This document shows, one piece after another, positions 1 to 12,200 of a DNA stretch of 64,000 bases (position 1 is its first letter; the number at the start of each line of letters is the position of its first letter). Position numbers and translations under genes: made by a program. Source of the DNA: Callipepla californica brunnescens. Its lineage: Eukaryota > Chordata > Aves > Galliformes > Odontophoridae. The notes under the pieces are model-generated. The model had not been told where the DNA came from, searched no databases, and saw only the letters and a program-made list of their open reading frames with translations. The stretch spans positions 4,286,335 to 4,350,334 of the forward strand of contig JALIRH010000042.1 of NCBI GenBank assembly GCA_023055505.1, in the 5' to 3' direction.

Positions 1-220
1 GCAGGATAAGGGCTGGGAAACTCCTGGAGGAGCTGGGGAAGTCCTGGCCCCAGGCAGCACAGGACAAGCCCGAGGTGGCTATGTGCTCCTTGCCAGCGCT
101 GTCCCCAGGGGACAGAGGGGACCACCACCATGAGGCCGTGACGGATGGAGGGCAGCTCACAGGGCTGAGCCCAGGCAGACCCCACAACCCCTGCCCCTAC
201 CTGCCCCCTGCCCAACCCAC
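1..220 (-). other. NAV1: NAV1 intron downstream of exon 16 (left edge)
   Basis: Begins at the GTGGGT donor at 220. No exon was recognised before the window edge. Confidence 0.6.
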
Positions 221-3200
221 CCAGCTCTTCTTCTTTTTCTTCTTGGCATCGGCGTCCTTGCTGCTGCTGCCGATGCTGGAGTGGCTGGTGATGCTGTTGA
301 GGCTGGAGATGCTGTCAGAGGAGTTCTGCCGCTTGATGCGCAGCTCTGGGGCCACCGAGGGGAGACAGAGTGGGAGAGACCACGAAGGGAGCCATCAAAC
401 TGCATCTGCCCAGCACCAGAGCCAGCACACGCTCCCAGCCCACCCTGCAGTCCTTTCCCTTCTCCCCTTGGCCCACCCAAACCACACGGGAAGGGGTCAC
501 GAGGTGCTGACACCATTTGGGACATCTGAGACCTCCTGCGATGACAGCCCTGCCTGTGACACACACACACTGGGGATCCCAGGTGAGAAGAGCCCAAGGG
601 ACATGGAACAGCTCGCTCAGGTCAGAGGGCAGCCCCAGGCAGGAGCCCAGCAAGAGGCTCCTAACCCTACAGCCAGGGCTCTCGAGCTCATAGCAGGCCG
701 CCATGCCTTACCTTTGGGCGCAACATCAGTGCCATTCAGGGCACCCTGGATCACAGCTTGGGCCTCCGAGTTCTTCTTCTTCAGGAAATCGATGGTCTCC
801 CGCAGGTCCAGCAGCTCCGTGTCCTGCAGGAGCAGAGCCAGGCGTCACGGAGAAATCCCAACGGTGCAGGAGCACTCCCAGGGCACCCATGGGCACCCCC
901 CCACCTTCTCCTCGGCGGTCTCGGCCAGGTGCCGCAGGCGGGACGTCATGCTCACCAGGCTCTGCTCGAAAGCTGCCACCAGGTTGGCCTGGGAGAGATG
1001 GACAGAAGGGTGAGCCTGGAGCTGCTCAGTGCAGGTTGCAAGGGGCAGGAGAAGGGACTCTTCATGGGGCACGGAGCAGGAGGAGCCCGCAGCAGGGACC
1101 CCCGCAGGTCAGCTTCGTGGTGCCCTTAAGGGGAACCAGGGTGCAAGTGGGCATCAGCCCCACACGCTGCGCAGAACTCACGTTAGCAGACAGCTGGGAG
1201 GTCAGCGTGGCCACCTTCTCCTGAGAGGACTCCAGCTCGCGGCGCAGCTTGCGGATTTGCTGCAAGGAGAGAGCAGAGGGGTGAGAGGGACCGGGTGCTC
1301 ACATCAGCTGTGGGGTGGGGGCCAGGAAGCAGCACCGGGCACGGGCTCACCTCGGACTGCATCTTCTCCTCAGCCTGGCAGCGTGAGAGCAGAGAGAGAC
1401 AGACAGAGGCAGGCAGTCAGGAGGGCAGCGAGGCACAGACAGGCTCAGCACGGGATGGAGGACATGCACGGAGCCCCCCCGCATAGCTCAGCATCGTTTT
1501 TCCCCACCCGGGCCCCCCCAGCCCATAGCCATGCAATGAGGAGGCGCAGCCCGGCGGCAGCTCTTACGGAGGAGTAGGTGGAGGACGCGCTGGAGGCCAG
1601 GGACAGCACCGATCCATGAACTGCAACACAGCAAAACCCAGTGTGTCAAGAGACTGGGGTTACAGGCGCAGGATAATGCCACAGGGGCTCTGCGAGGAGC
1701 CTGGAGCAGGGACAGTGCTGCAGGACACTGCCTGCTCCTCGGCACTCCACAGCATCCTCCTGCCTGCGCACACGGCAGGGAGCACCTCCACCTGCTCTGA
1801 CTGAGCCTGGGGTTCTGCCACCCAAACTGGATGCTCGGGTTCCCCGTCCCTGGTGCCAACCCAAGGCCGCCCAGCAGGGCTCCAGCCTGCCCAGCAGCAC
1901 TGCACGGGTCGGGATGCACTGCGCCGATGCCTGGATGCAGCAGCCCCTCCAGCAGAGCCCAGAAAAAGTGGGGAGGGTCTGGGGAGCCCCACAGCCCCTC
2001 CATCCCGAGCACACTCTCACCGTCATCCACAGGGTCCCGGAAGGAGCCCGAGCGGATCATGCCCTTGGGTTTGTCTGCCAGGGAGAGGGTGCTGCCCATC
2101 TGGGAGGTGCTGTACAGCTCAAAGGTGGAGTCGTGGGTGGGGATGCTGTTGGAGCGGGTGATCCGCGGGGTGGTGGCAGCAGTGGGGCTCACTGCAAGGA
2201 GAAGGGAGGGGAGAAGCAGGGTCAGAGCTGGGAATGGGGATCAGGATGGGGAAGCGGGGCCGGGAGCGGACCTGGGGAGCCAGGGTGGGGAAAGGAAGCA
2301 GGGATTGCAGTCCCAAAGCAGGAGGTTGGGGGGAAGCTACAAAGCAGGTTTACGCAGGGAAGGCTGGAAAGCTGCACCCAAGGCAATGTCTCCTGGTGAA
2401 CACAGAGCTGAGAAATCCACCAAGCTGGGGTACAGCTTGTGCAAGAGACCGTCACCTCCAGGTGCAGAAGGGATGCACCCCATCACCTGCTGCCAGCCCC
2501 AGTCCCTCTGCCTGAGTCCCCCAGACCCTCCAGGAACACATAAGTCCCAGCGAGAACAGAGCAGGGCTCCACTGTGCACCTCCACCGGAGCACAGAGCAG
2601 TGGGCAGGGCACCAAAGATGAGTTGGATCCCCTGAAGACCCCCAGCCACAACCCAGCACCTTGGTGGGGCCAAAGGCACGGGATGCTGAGAGCTGGGGGT
2701 GCCAGAACAACAATAGAACATCAACCCCAGGCTCTGGAGCAGGGGGATGTCCCGGGAATCAACCGGGCATCGGGGCACAGAGGGACCCAGGCTGGCACAA
2801 GGAGCTGGGCACTGACCGATGCTGGTGAGCGGACCCTTCCCCACCAATGCCATGGGGAGGGCGGGGGGCGAGGGCAGCTCCGGCTGGTCGTCTGCTTCAG
2901 GCAGCCCACTGATGGTGTGCGAGTGGCGGCGCTCCTTGGCCTCCTCCTGGGAGTGGAGCTGGTACCTGGAGCAGAACATGGAGTGAGACGGCGTGGACAC
3001 CTCCCCTCCTCCTGCCTGCCTGCCCTGCAGCACGGCCAGCCCGGGGCTCAGCCCCCTGCCACTGCCAGCCCCACACTGCCGGGTGCTGTGCGCACACACC
3101 CACCCTCCCTGGTGCCATCCAAAAGCTGCGTGGACCCTTTTACCTCAGCCCCTTCTTGGGCAGCGTGTTCCTGTCGCGGTTGGTGCTGGAAGGGAAGGGA

Positions 3201-6200
3201 AGATCCGTCACCTCCCTGCACGGACAAGGGAACGTGACGAGGCAGCTAGGGGCTGAGCGACAGGAGGGGGACGCACATTTCCCCCCACAGTGAGCCTCTG
3301 AACCCAGGAGGATGATGACAGATGGGGTTATGGGGCTACACCTTGCTGCCCACCCTCTGCCCATACCTGTCCAAGTGTGCAAGCCGGGGGCTGCCGCTCC
3401 AGCCCAGCTCACCCGCCTCCTCCTCCTCCTCCCCCGTGCTGGCAGGGGGGACAGCAGCAGGGCTGGGGGTGGCGGTGCTGCCCCCTGAAAAGGCACTGGG
3501 CAGGCTCATGGGCATCTGCAGGGACTCCATGCTGCGATGCAGGCCGGAGAGCTTGGGGTACATCCTGCCCTCCTTGGGGACACTGAAGCCGCCCATGAGC
3601 TCCAGGCCCTGGGAGAAGCTAGCCGAGTTGATGTTGAGGATGGGGGCAGGACTGGGGCTGAAGCAGGGCGTCAGGTGCCCGCCAGCCGGGTGCAGGTCCT
3701 GGAGCTTGGCAGTGTGTGGGGGATGCAGCTCACTGGAGGAGGGCAAGTCCAGGCTGTTGGAGTTGACTTTGTCCAAGTTGGCCAACGAGGGAGGCTTCAC
3801 GTAGGCTTTGGGAGCCGCTCTGGGGGAAGAAAACGGATGAGACAAAGTGAGAGCAGGCACTGGGCACGACATCCCAAAGGTCCCTGTTTAAGAAAAGCAC
3901 TGACAGACATGGTTTGGTGGGCATGGGTTGGGGTTGGGGATCCTAGAAGTCTTCTCCAACCTTAATGACTTCACGGGTGGGCACGGTGGGGATGGGCGGA
4001 TGGTTGGACTTGATGACCTTAGAGGTCTTTTCCAATCTATGATTCTAGAAGACGATGGGAGGGTCATACCTGAGGGGAGTGGGGGGCAGCTCGGCCACCT
4101 TGGCCGCCGGCGGGAGGTTGGCCTGGGCTTTGGGGGTGCTCTCAGGAGAGCCGATGCTCTTCAGCGTCACGCACTCGGAGTCCAACGCTACGGCCTTGGC
4201 TTTGGCCTTCTCCTTCTCCCGGTCTGTCTGGTTCACAGGGGCCGGTGTGCCGCGGCCAGCACCGATCTTGGATGGCTCCTTGAGCCTGGACACCGTGATG
4301 CTGGCCTGCTTGGTGCTGAGCAGGCTGGGATCGATGCTGCTGCTGACGGGCCGGTTAGCGCCGCGGCCGCCGGTCACGCTCATGGAGCTGGACTTGGCCG
4401 GCCGGGGCAGGCTGCGGTACTGGATGTTGGTGCGAGCCCCCGGGGCCAGGAAGCCAGGCTCGGCCGTGTTGGAGACATCCAGGCTTGTTTTCCTCCCGCT
4501 CACTGGCTTGACGGGGATACCGGAGCTCTTCTGGATCTTGCCGAGCGTTGCCGAGCCCCCGGCTTGCATGACGGTGGCGGTGCCGGTGGCCGGGGCCGGT
4601 TTCTTGTAGCCGAAGGAGCTGGAGGTTGAGGGACGTGTGAGGCCCGAGGGCGGCTTCTTGGCATCGCCGACGCGATCGCGGCCGGCGTCAGAGGAGGAGC
4701 GCTGCAGCCCCGTGCTCTTCACCGACAGCTTGCTCTTGTCGGTGGCTTTGGTCTCGGGTTTGCCTGGTGGGGAAGGAAGGATGGGTGAGCGGGGAGGTCT
4801 GCGGGACAGCTAGGTGCAAAACAATTCAGAGCTGAGGGCAGGAATGGAAATGGGAAAGCAGAGATGATGGAGAGGAAGGTACGGTTGGGTTGGAAGGAAC
4901 CTTAAAAGATCACCCAGTCCCAATCCCTGCCACGGGCTGGGTGCACCCCCCCCAGCTCAGGCTGCCCAGGGCCCATCCGTGGCCTCAGGCACCTCCAGGG
5001 ATGGAGCACCCACAGCTCTGGGCAGCACTGCCAGGGCCTCACCACATTCCAAGGATCCCCCCACACACATCTAATTGTAACCTCCCCTCCAGAGGAGCCC
5101 CATCCCATCCTCACCTGCCACTTTGAGGGTGCTCTGGGCCGTGTGGGTGATGGGAGAGGTCACCGCCACCGGTGGGGTTTTGCCCTTCTTGAGTGAGCCG
5201 GGGGTGCCCAGGCTGACCGGCTTCTTCAGCTCTCCACCCTTGGAGCCCTCCTCGCAGCTCTCCGCGGGCTCCCGCCGCCACTTGGAGGAGCCGTGCTCCA
5301 TCTTGAGGCTGCTGCTCTCGTAGTCCAGCTTCTTGGGCGCCTTGTCGTCCGCCTCTCCGTACCAGCTCAGCCCGCTCTCCGCCAGCGAGCGCTTCTCCGA
5401 GTCGGTGCGCAGCTGTGGGAGGAGCGGAGCCATGGGTGCACCAGGGGAGAGGAGGCACCGGGCACCCACGGGTGCTCCCAGCCCACGGATTGTCACACCA
5501 TGGCTCTGCTGTGCCGTGGTTTCCCCACAGCCCGGAGCGGGCAGCAGCACGTACCGCTATGGCCGAGTTCCTGCGCGAGGCCGTGGGGGTGGAGGGCAGG
5601 GAGTTGAGCGAGGAGCTGGCGTTGAACTCCTCCGAGCTGAGGTTGTCAGAGGCATCGCTGAGGCCGCTGCTGATGGAGCTGCTCTCATCCCAGCTGCAAT
5701 GGCACAGCGGTGTCAGCCCCCCCAGCCCAGCTGTCCCCTGCCACCATGGCGTTCCCAGACACCCAGCAGCCCCGCTGCACCCCGGGGCTCGAACCTGAGC
5801 CCCGTCAGCCTGGCAGGGACGCGATGCTTGGCAGCCACAGTTGGCTGCAGCCCAGCCCAGCACGGCCTTCAACCCCACAGTGTCCCCGCTAAGGCCCCGG
5901 AGTGATGTCTTCTGGACACAGCAGCACAGGGGTGGGGGGGCACCACCTGCACCGGGGCTGGCACCGAGCCCCCTGCGGGCGGTCCCACCCAGAGGAGCGG
6001 TCCAGAGGATTCCCGGAAAGGGCAGGGACCAAACACAGAGCACAGCATCCAACGCCCCACAGCCTCCGCCCTTCCCCGTCCACCCAACGCCCGTGGGGAC
6101 GCGGCACCAACAGCTGCTCCGTGCCCAGGGCGCAGCCGAGCGTGCACAAGCCCATCTCCAGGGCTGTCACTCAGCACGGGCGTCTTCCAGCAGGGTGAGC

Positions 6201-9200
6201 ACGGCCCCTTTTCAGGTCAGCGGCTCAGTAGGTCAGCGAGGCCCCCGAAATGGGCTGGGAGGGAGAAGCAGCGCTGTGGGGTCCCCAGCAGAAGTGCCCA
6301 CGTCACAGCACGGGCAGCTCGGGGGTGCAGGGATTCAGTCCCCAGGTGCACTGGAGGTTCACGGGTGGGTGAGCAGAGCCCCGGGGATCTGAGAGGCCCC
6401 ACCGCATCTTATGAGACCCCGCAGCCGCTGCGGTGCCCGGCAGAGCACAGGGACATGCAGGTCCTGCCCCTGCTGGGCTCCCAAACACAGGGATGGGAAC
6501 GGACGCGGCCCCTGCATCCCTGCAGCAGAACATCGCTGCCCAGGAAGGGATTTAATTACAACCACGTGCCCAGGAAGTGCCACGGGGCTCCGCAGATCCC
6601 CCTCCACCACCCCTGGGACAGAGATCCCCAAAATACAGAGCAAAGCTCCTCCACCACCCCACGGCAGCACCCCACGGTACCGTCCCTGCAGGGCAGCACT
6701 CGGAGCTGGGGAGCTGCACCCCTGGATGTGACCGAGCCTGAGTGGGGTCTCTGCAGCTCCCCCAGCCCAGCGGGGCTGACCCCAAACAATCTCCCGATCT
6801 CACTCAGGAGGCCCAGGGCCTCGGCGTGCACAGAACCCCCCATGAAATGGGAACAGGACTGGGGGAACCCAACACCCCCAGCCCCCCCAGCTTCCTGGGC
6901 CCCCAGCTCTGCGAGCACATCCCAGCTGAGCCGGCCCCCAGCACAGCCTGCAGGGTGCAGGACGCGTGCCCAGAGCACTGGGGCCACGGGGTGCCTCCAG
7001 CCGGCATGCAAAGGGGTCCCCAAAACCGCAATGGGAAAGGAAAGCATCCCCTCGGGCAGCGGCGGCTCCCGGGTAAAGGCACGCAGCCACGCGGCACCAG
7101 CAGGGGTCCCGCAACCAAGGTCACCCCGCAAGCCCCGCACAGCCCCGCAGCGAGCACCGCAAACCCGGAGAGGGCTCCACCGGGGGGGGTGGGGGGGGGA
7201 TGGCAGCCCCCGGGCGGAGGGCAGCACCGCCCAACCCCGACGTGCCGCGGTGCCGGGGCTGCGCTGCGGGGCTGTGCGGGCAGCGGGGTCCCAGCTCAGC
7301 CCGGCTTTGTGCCGCAGCCCCTCCATCTTAGCAGCGATCCGCACCGCGCCGAGCCCACCCCGCATCCAGCCCGCAGCCCGGCACCGGGAGCCGCGGGGAC
7401 CTCGGGCGGGGCCGCACCCCCCCCGCCCCCGGTACAACCGAGACAAAGCCCTCCCGCAGCGCGGCCCCGGGGGCTCCGGGCCCGGCAGACAAAGCCCCGC
7501 TCCCCGCTGCCGCCGCAGCGCCGGTTCGGAGCCGCCCGCCCGCATTGCGCCCGCCCCGCCCCGCGCTGTGTCCGCCGCCGCGGGTCCCGGTGCGGGTCCC
7601 GGTGCGGGTCCCGGTGCGGGTCCCGGTGCGGGTCCCGGGCCGTACCTGGCGATCAGGCGCGGGGCGCGGCGCGGCCTCCCGGCCCGCAGCATGCTGATGC
7701 TGATGCCGATACCGCTGCTATCGCTGCTGCCCGCGGCTGCGGCCCCGCGGGCGCGGCGGGAGGGGCGGCGGCGACGGGACCGCCCCACCGCGTTAAAGCG
7801 GCAGCGGCCCCGGCCCGGCTCGGCTCGGCCCGGCTCGGCGACAAAGGGACCGGCTCGGCACGGCTTCCCCCGCTCCGCCCGGCCCCACAAAATGGGGCTG
7901 GGGTCCCGCCCCCCGGGCAGCGCGGCCTCCCCCCCCCCAACCGCAGCCCTCGGCCCCGCAGCGCTCCCCGGCGAACCCCGCATCCCCGTGGGCAGCTCCG
8001 GTGCCCCCAGTCCAGCCCGTGTGGGCAGCCCCGGTGACCGCCAGCCAGCATTCCCAGCCTCAGCGCCCTCAAACCCCGCCCCCCAAAGCCCCCGGTACCC
8101 CCCAGCCTGCTCCGAGCCCCCCAGCGCAGCCCTCGGCATGGCCCCCGTTACTCCACCGCCACCTCCGGGGCTCCCGGCACCCCCACTTTGCAGCCCCAGA
8201 GCTCCTTGGGCTCAACCCCTGCGCTCCGTGCCCGGGGGGGCTGCTTCAGGACCCCCACGCACCGCGCACGCTCGGACCCCTTCACCCGCAGCGGGCACAG
8301 AGGGTTAAGCGCAGCTTTAGCAGAACAGCACCGATCCCTGCGGGCTCGGAAATAACTAATTCCTTCCTCGCCGTCCTCGCACGGCAACGCCTCTTGGCTC
8401 CCTCCCGCCGCGCATCCCTGCTGTCCCCAGGAGCAAGGAGGGGACGCGGGGCAGCACCCTGCGCTGTCCCCATCCCATGGGCTTCGCCTCTCATGTGCCC
8501 CCCGCCGTCCCCAGATGACCCCCCCCAGCACACGGAGCCACAGTCACGGTGATGAGGGAGGAGCAGGGCTTGCACAGAGCCCTGTTTGTGTACGGCCGTG
8601 GCTCAGGGGGGGTCCCTGCACCCCGTGTCCGCAGCTCATGGCACTAAGGGAGCTCTGGGGCTGTGCAGACGGCCACCACTGCTCCCCATCAGCTCCTGGG
8701 AAATGCAGGGAAATGGGCTCTTCTCATTCACTTAATGGGGCAGAAAAACCAATTAGCTTCACAAATCACTGGGGGATTGGGGGGGGGGGGGGGGAACAGA
8801 GCGCTTCCCTGGCAGCATCCTGCACCAAGGCAGCATCCTGCACCAAAGCCACGCTCAGACCTCACCTCACAGGTGGGGAAACTGAGGCAGAGAGCTGCTC
8901 CGAATCATCCGCACTCACCCAAAGTGGGGAGGGTCAGCATCACACCCCATCGCAGCCCCAAAGCTGCAGCCCCGCTGCGGGGGGCACGGCCAGGAGCCAG
9001 CTCCCTGCCCCCCAAAGCACTGCGAGCCCCCAAAGCACTGCGAGCCCCCAAAGCACTGCGAACCCCGGGGGAAGAGCATCCCCACCTCGCGCTGCTGGGG
9101 GAGCGGGGGCACGGTGTGTGGAGGTCAGCGAGTCCCAGCGCAGCGCCGGGGTGGGGGAGTGTGACTCAGCCAGCTTGCGAAATTCCTATTTTTCCTCTTG

Positions 9201-12200
9201 TCTGGACAAGCCCTCGGACACCTCTGCCTGCAGCAGCCGGGGCAAAGCCATGGGGCAGAGCTCCTGGGCTGCAAGAAAACCCCAACCCCGATCCCCAGGC
9301 AGCAAGAAAGCGGGCACAAACCCGAGAGCCCCTCCTCGCCCTCCACCTCCTCCAGGCCTGAGCTGGGGCAGCACGTTCTGAGCCATGTCTGCTCCCACTA
9401 CGCAGGCCACGCACGATCGAGAGCTCCGTGTGCTGGGAATCTGCAGCCAGCTCCTGCAGCAAACCCCACATCGGGAGCAAATCCGGCACAGTGCAGCACA
9501 GAGCAGCACGCTTCAACGGCGGCGGTGCCCAGCGGGGGTCTGGGGCCCTTTACTGGGACCATCTCCATCTCGCCCTCATCCCGGATGGAGGCAGGAGCAC
9601 TCCCGAGCCCCGGCACGCGGCGTGGAGCAGCAAATATTTATCTGGCACCGCTTCCCCGCTGCTCCCCGGCCCCAAACACACGCAGGGCCACGTGCGGGGC
9701 CACGGCCGCGGCCCACGGGACGTCCCCACCGAGCGCTGACCTCACAGCTCTCCGGATGGTGCCGAGGGGTCAGGGCTGGGGGTCAGCACCGAGCGCGGGC
9801 GGAGAAGGGAAGGGAGAAGTGCACCGATCCCGCTCGGAGAAGGGGAGGAGGGCGGCTGCTCCCCTGCTGCTTGCGGGGATCAGAGCCAAACATCTGCTCC
9901 CAGCTCCGAGCTCGAGGAGCTGCGAGGGAGCCCGGCCAGCACCCGAGCACAGCAGGGCCAGCGTGCAGCCCCGAGCCACGCGTCAGCCCCATCCCGGCAC
10001 CAACGGCCGGTGCTGCAGCTCCATCTGTGCCTACAACAGAGCCACGGATGTGCAAATGCTCACAGCACGATGGGATGCAATAACACCCCAACCCCCCCCA
10101 GTGATAAACGAGGGTGAAAGGATCCCCCCCCAAAATCGTATCGGTCCTGGGGTCACCCTTGGCACGGCGGATCCGGCACCGCGGTGCAGCACGGCACCAA
10201 GGGGACACCCAGAGCGACCCAGGGCTCTGCGTTCTGCTGTGCCAGCATTGTGGGGAGCGGGCGGGATGACGAAGGATCTGGCACGAGGAGGACAGCGGAA
10301 AGCACGACGTCATGCAGGGCTCTCCAGCCCCGGGAGACGTGGCGGGGCAGAGCTGGCTGCCCCAGCACGCCGCAGCCCTCGCTGTGCCAGGAGTGCCAGA
10401 GCTGCTCAGATCAACGCACCGAGTGCACGGAGTGCAGCCACGGAGCCGCAGCGCGGGCAGCTGGAAGCAGGCAGAACCCGACTTGAAAAGCCCCTCCTGA
10501 GCCATCGCTGCCTCCTCCGCTTCCGCCCGATTCACACGCAGGTCTGCGCACAAACACGCCCAACACGGCTGCACCCCAGCCCTAAAATCACAACACTGTA
10601 CCCAAGGGGTGGGTAGCAGCACCCGGCCAAGCCCTGCAGCGAGACGGGGGTCAAGGAGCCCCCACCTCCCACCCGCAGCCCCCATACCTCGTCCTGCTCT
10701 CCTGAGCTTCCCCAGCCACGTCCCATCCCGCAGCCCCGCTCGCCTCCAGTACGCTCTGTCACCACGTCCCCCTCCAAGGGGCTCTGACCCACTGCCCTAC
10801 AAGCCCAGCTGTGCGCCGGCGCACTGCAGACACTGCCCCAGCAGCAGAGAGCCGGGGGCTGACGGCCCCATCTGCAGCGCTCAGCTCCTGCCCGGTGCAT
10901 TAGCGGCACGGGGAGATGCGGCCTGGGGCGGTGTTTGCTTTCTAGGTCAGAGGCAGAGGATGGAAGTGGGGCTGTGGGGCTGCACTGTGCTCAGGGAGTG
11001 CTCCCTGTCGGCAAGGCAGCCCCGGAATCACAGAGCCACGTGGGCTGGAGAAGTCCTTCGAGATCCTCAGGCCCAACCACCATGCTGACCCACCGAGTCC
11101 CACCAGCACAGCACGTCCCACAGTGCCAGGTCCACCCATCACCAAAATACCCCCACGGATGGGAACTCCGCCCCACTCCAACGCTTGGCCATGCTCTCCA
11201 TGGAGAACTCCTCCCTGATTCCCACTCTCAGCCTCCCCAGGTGCAACCTGAAAGCTGAGCGCAGTACTCAAGGCACAGGCTCCCCACGCAGCCTTCCCCT
11301 CCCTCCCAGACCCACACCACAGCATCCCGAACCGCACCGCTCCCCACCACCTCTGCCCTGCACAGCCCCGACCCGCGCGCTCACCCCGTGGTGATGTCGT
11401 CGTCCTCCGTCATGGTCTTCCCCATCAAATCGCTGTCGCTCATATACCCCGATTTCAGCTCCACGTCGTCGCCGTCCAACGCCTCCACCAGCTCCAGGCG
11501 GGAGATGTGGCTCAGCTTGCTGGGGCTGCGCATGGGCATGGTGTGCGAGTAGTGCGCCCGCTCGCCGTGCATGTACCACCCGGGGGAGCCCTCGGAGCGG
11601 CAGCCCCCCCCCACCGACGGCGCGTCCCCCGCCTGCAGCCGCGGGCTGGACTGCCCGTAGCGCCAGGACAGCGGCGAGGAGCGGTTGGACAAGCTGGAGA
11701 CGCTGCGCGCGTTGGCTTCGTCGCTGTCATAGCACGTCATCTCCAGGGAGCTGCGGGACGGGGTCAGGGTCACCTCTGGGGTCACCGTTAGGGTCAGGGC
11801 CTCACCCCCCCAGAAGCAAATCTGCCCACGCGGAGGCAGCCGGGCACTGCGGGAGCACGGGGTCGCTGCCCAGCGCTGGGGTTGGGTCTCCTCCTGGCCG
11901 CCAGCAGACAGCACGTTCCAGGTCCCACAAGGACACCCACACCTCTGCACGGATGCGTTCAGCGGTGCCCGTCCCCCCCAGGGGCCGTGGGGAGGACGTG
12001 GGGTGCCGTGGTGCCCGCTCCCCCTGTGCCCTGAGCCGCAGGTGGATCGAGGACCCCATCCATCCCTGGGCTCCAGCAGATCTCTGCTCTGCCCGTTCCC
12101 AGAGCTGAGCTGTGGGGTTCTGCGGGGAGCGATGCTGACGCTGAACTCAGACACCACAAGGATTCCTTCCTGGAGCAGCTCCTGGGGACCCGCAGCCCTC

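Larger units (their letters stand above)
7100..8150. promoter_or_regulatory. NAV1: Intronic CpG island in NAV1 intron 3
   Basis: About 1 kb of dense CpG and GC boxes surrounds the candidate alternative first exon at 7646-7692. Apparent open frames on both strands here are by-products of GC content. Interpreted as an internal NAV1 promoter. Confidence 0.55.
5694..11384 (-). other. NAV1: NAV1 intron 3
   Basis: Contains the CpG island and candidate alternative first exon near 7.65 kb, an 18-bp tandem repeat, a G16 run and a CR1 fragment. Long open frames on both strands (for example 6365-8308 plus) follow from high GC and lack family similarity or splice support. Confidence 0.7.

Noticed and set aside
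1831..3237. 468-codon plus-strand open frame
   Set aside because: Runs antisense through NAV1 exons 8-10, whose minus-strand coding is certain.
6365..8308. 647-codon plus-strand open frame across NAV1 intron 3
   Set aside because: Low-complexity Pro/Arg/Ala translation typical of GC-rich DNA with few stops; overlapping long frames exist on both strands and no family is recognisable.
9198..10616. 472-codon plus-strand open frame in NAV1 intron 3
   Set aside because: Compositional; no domain, no splice structure, no plausible start context.
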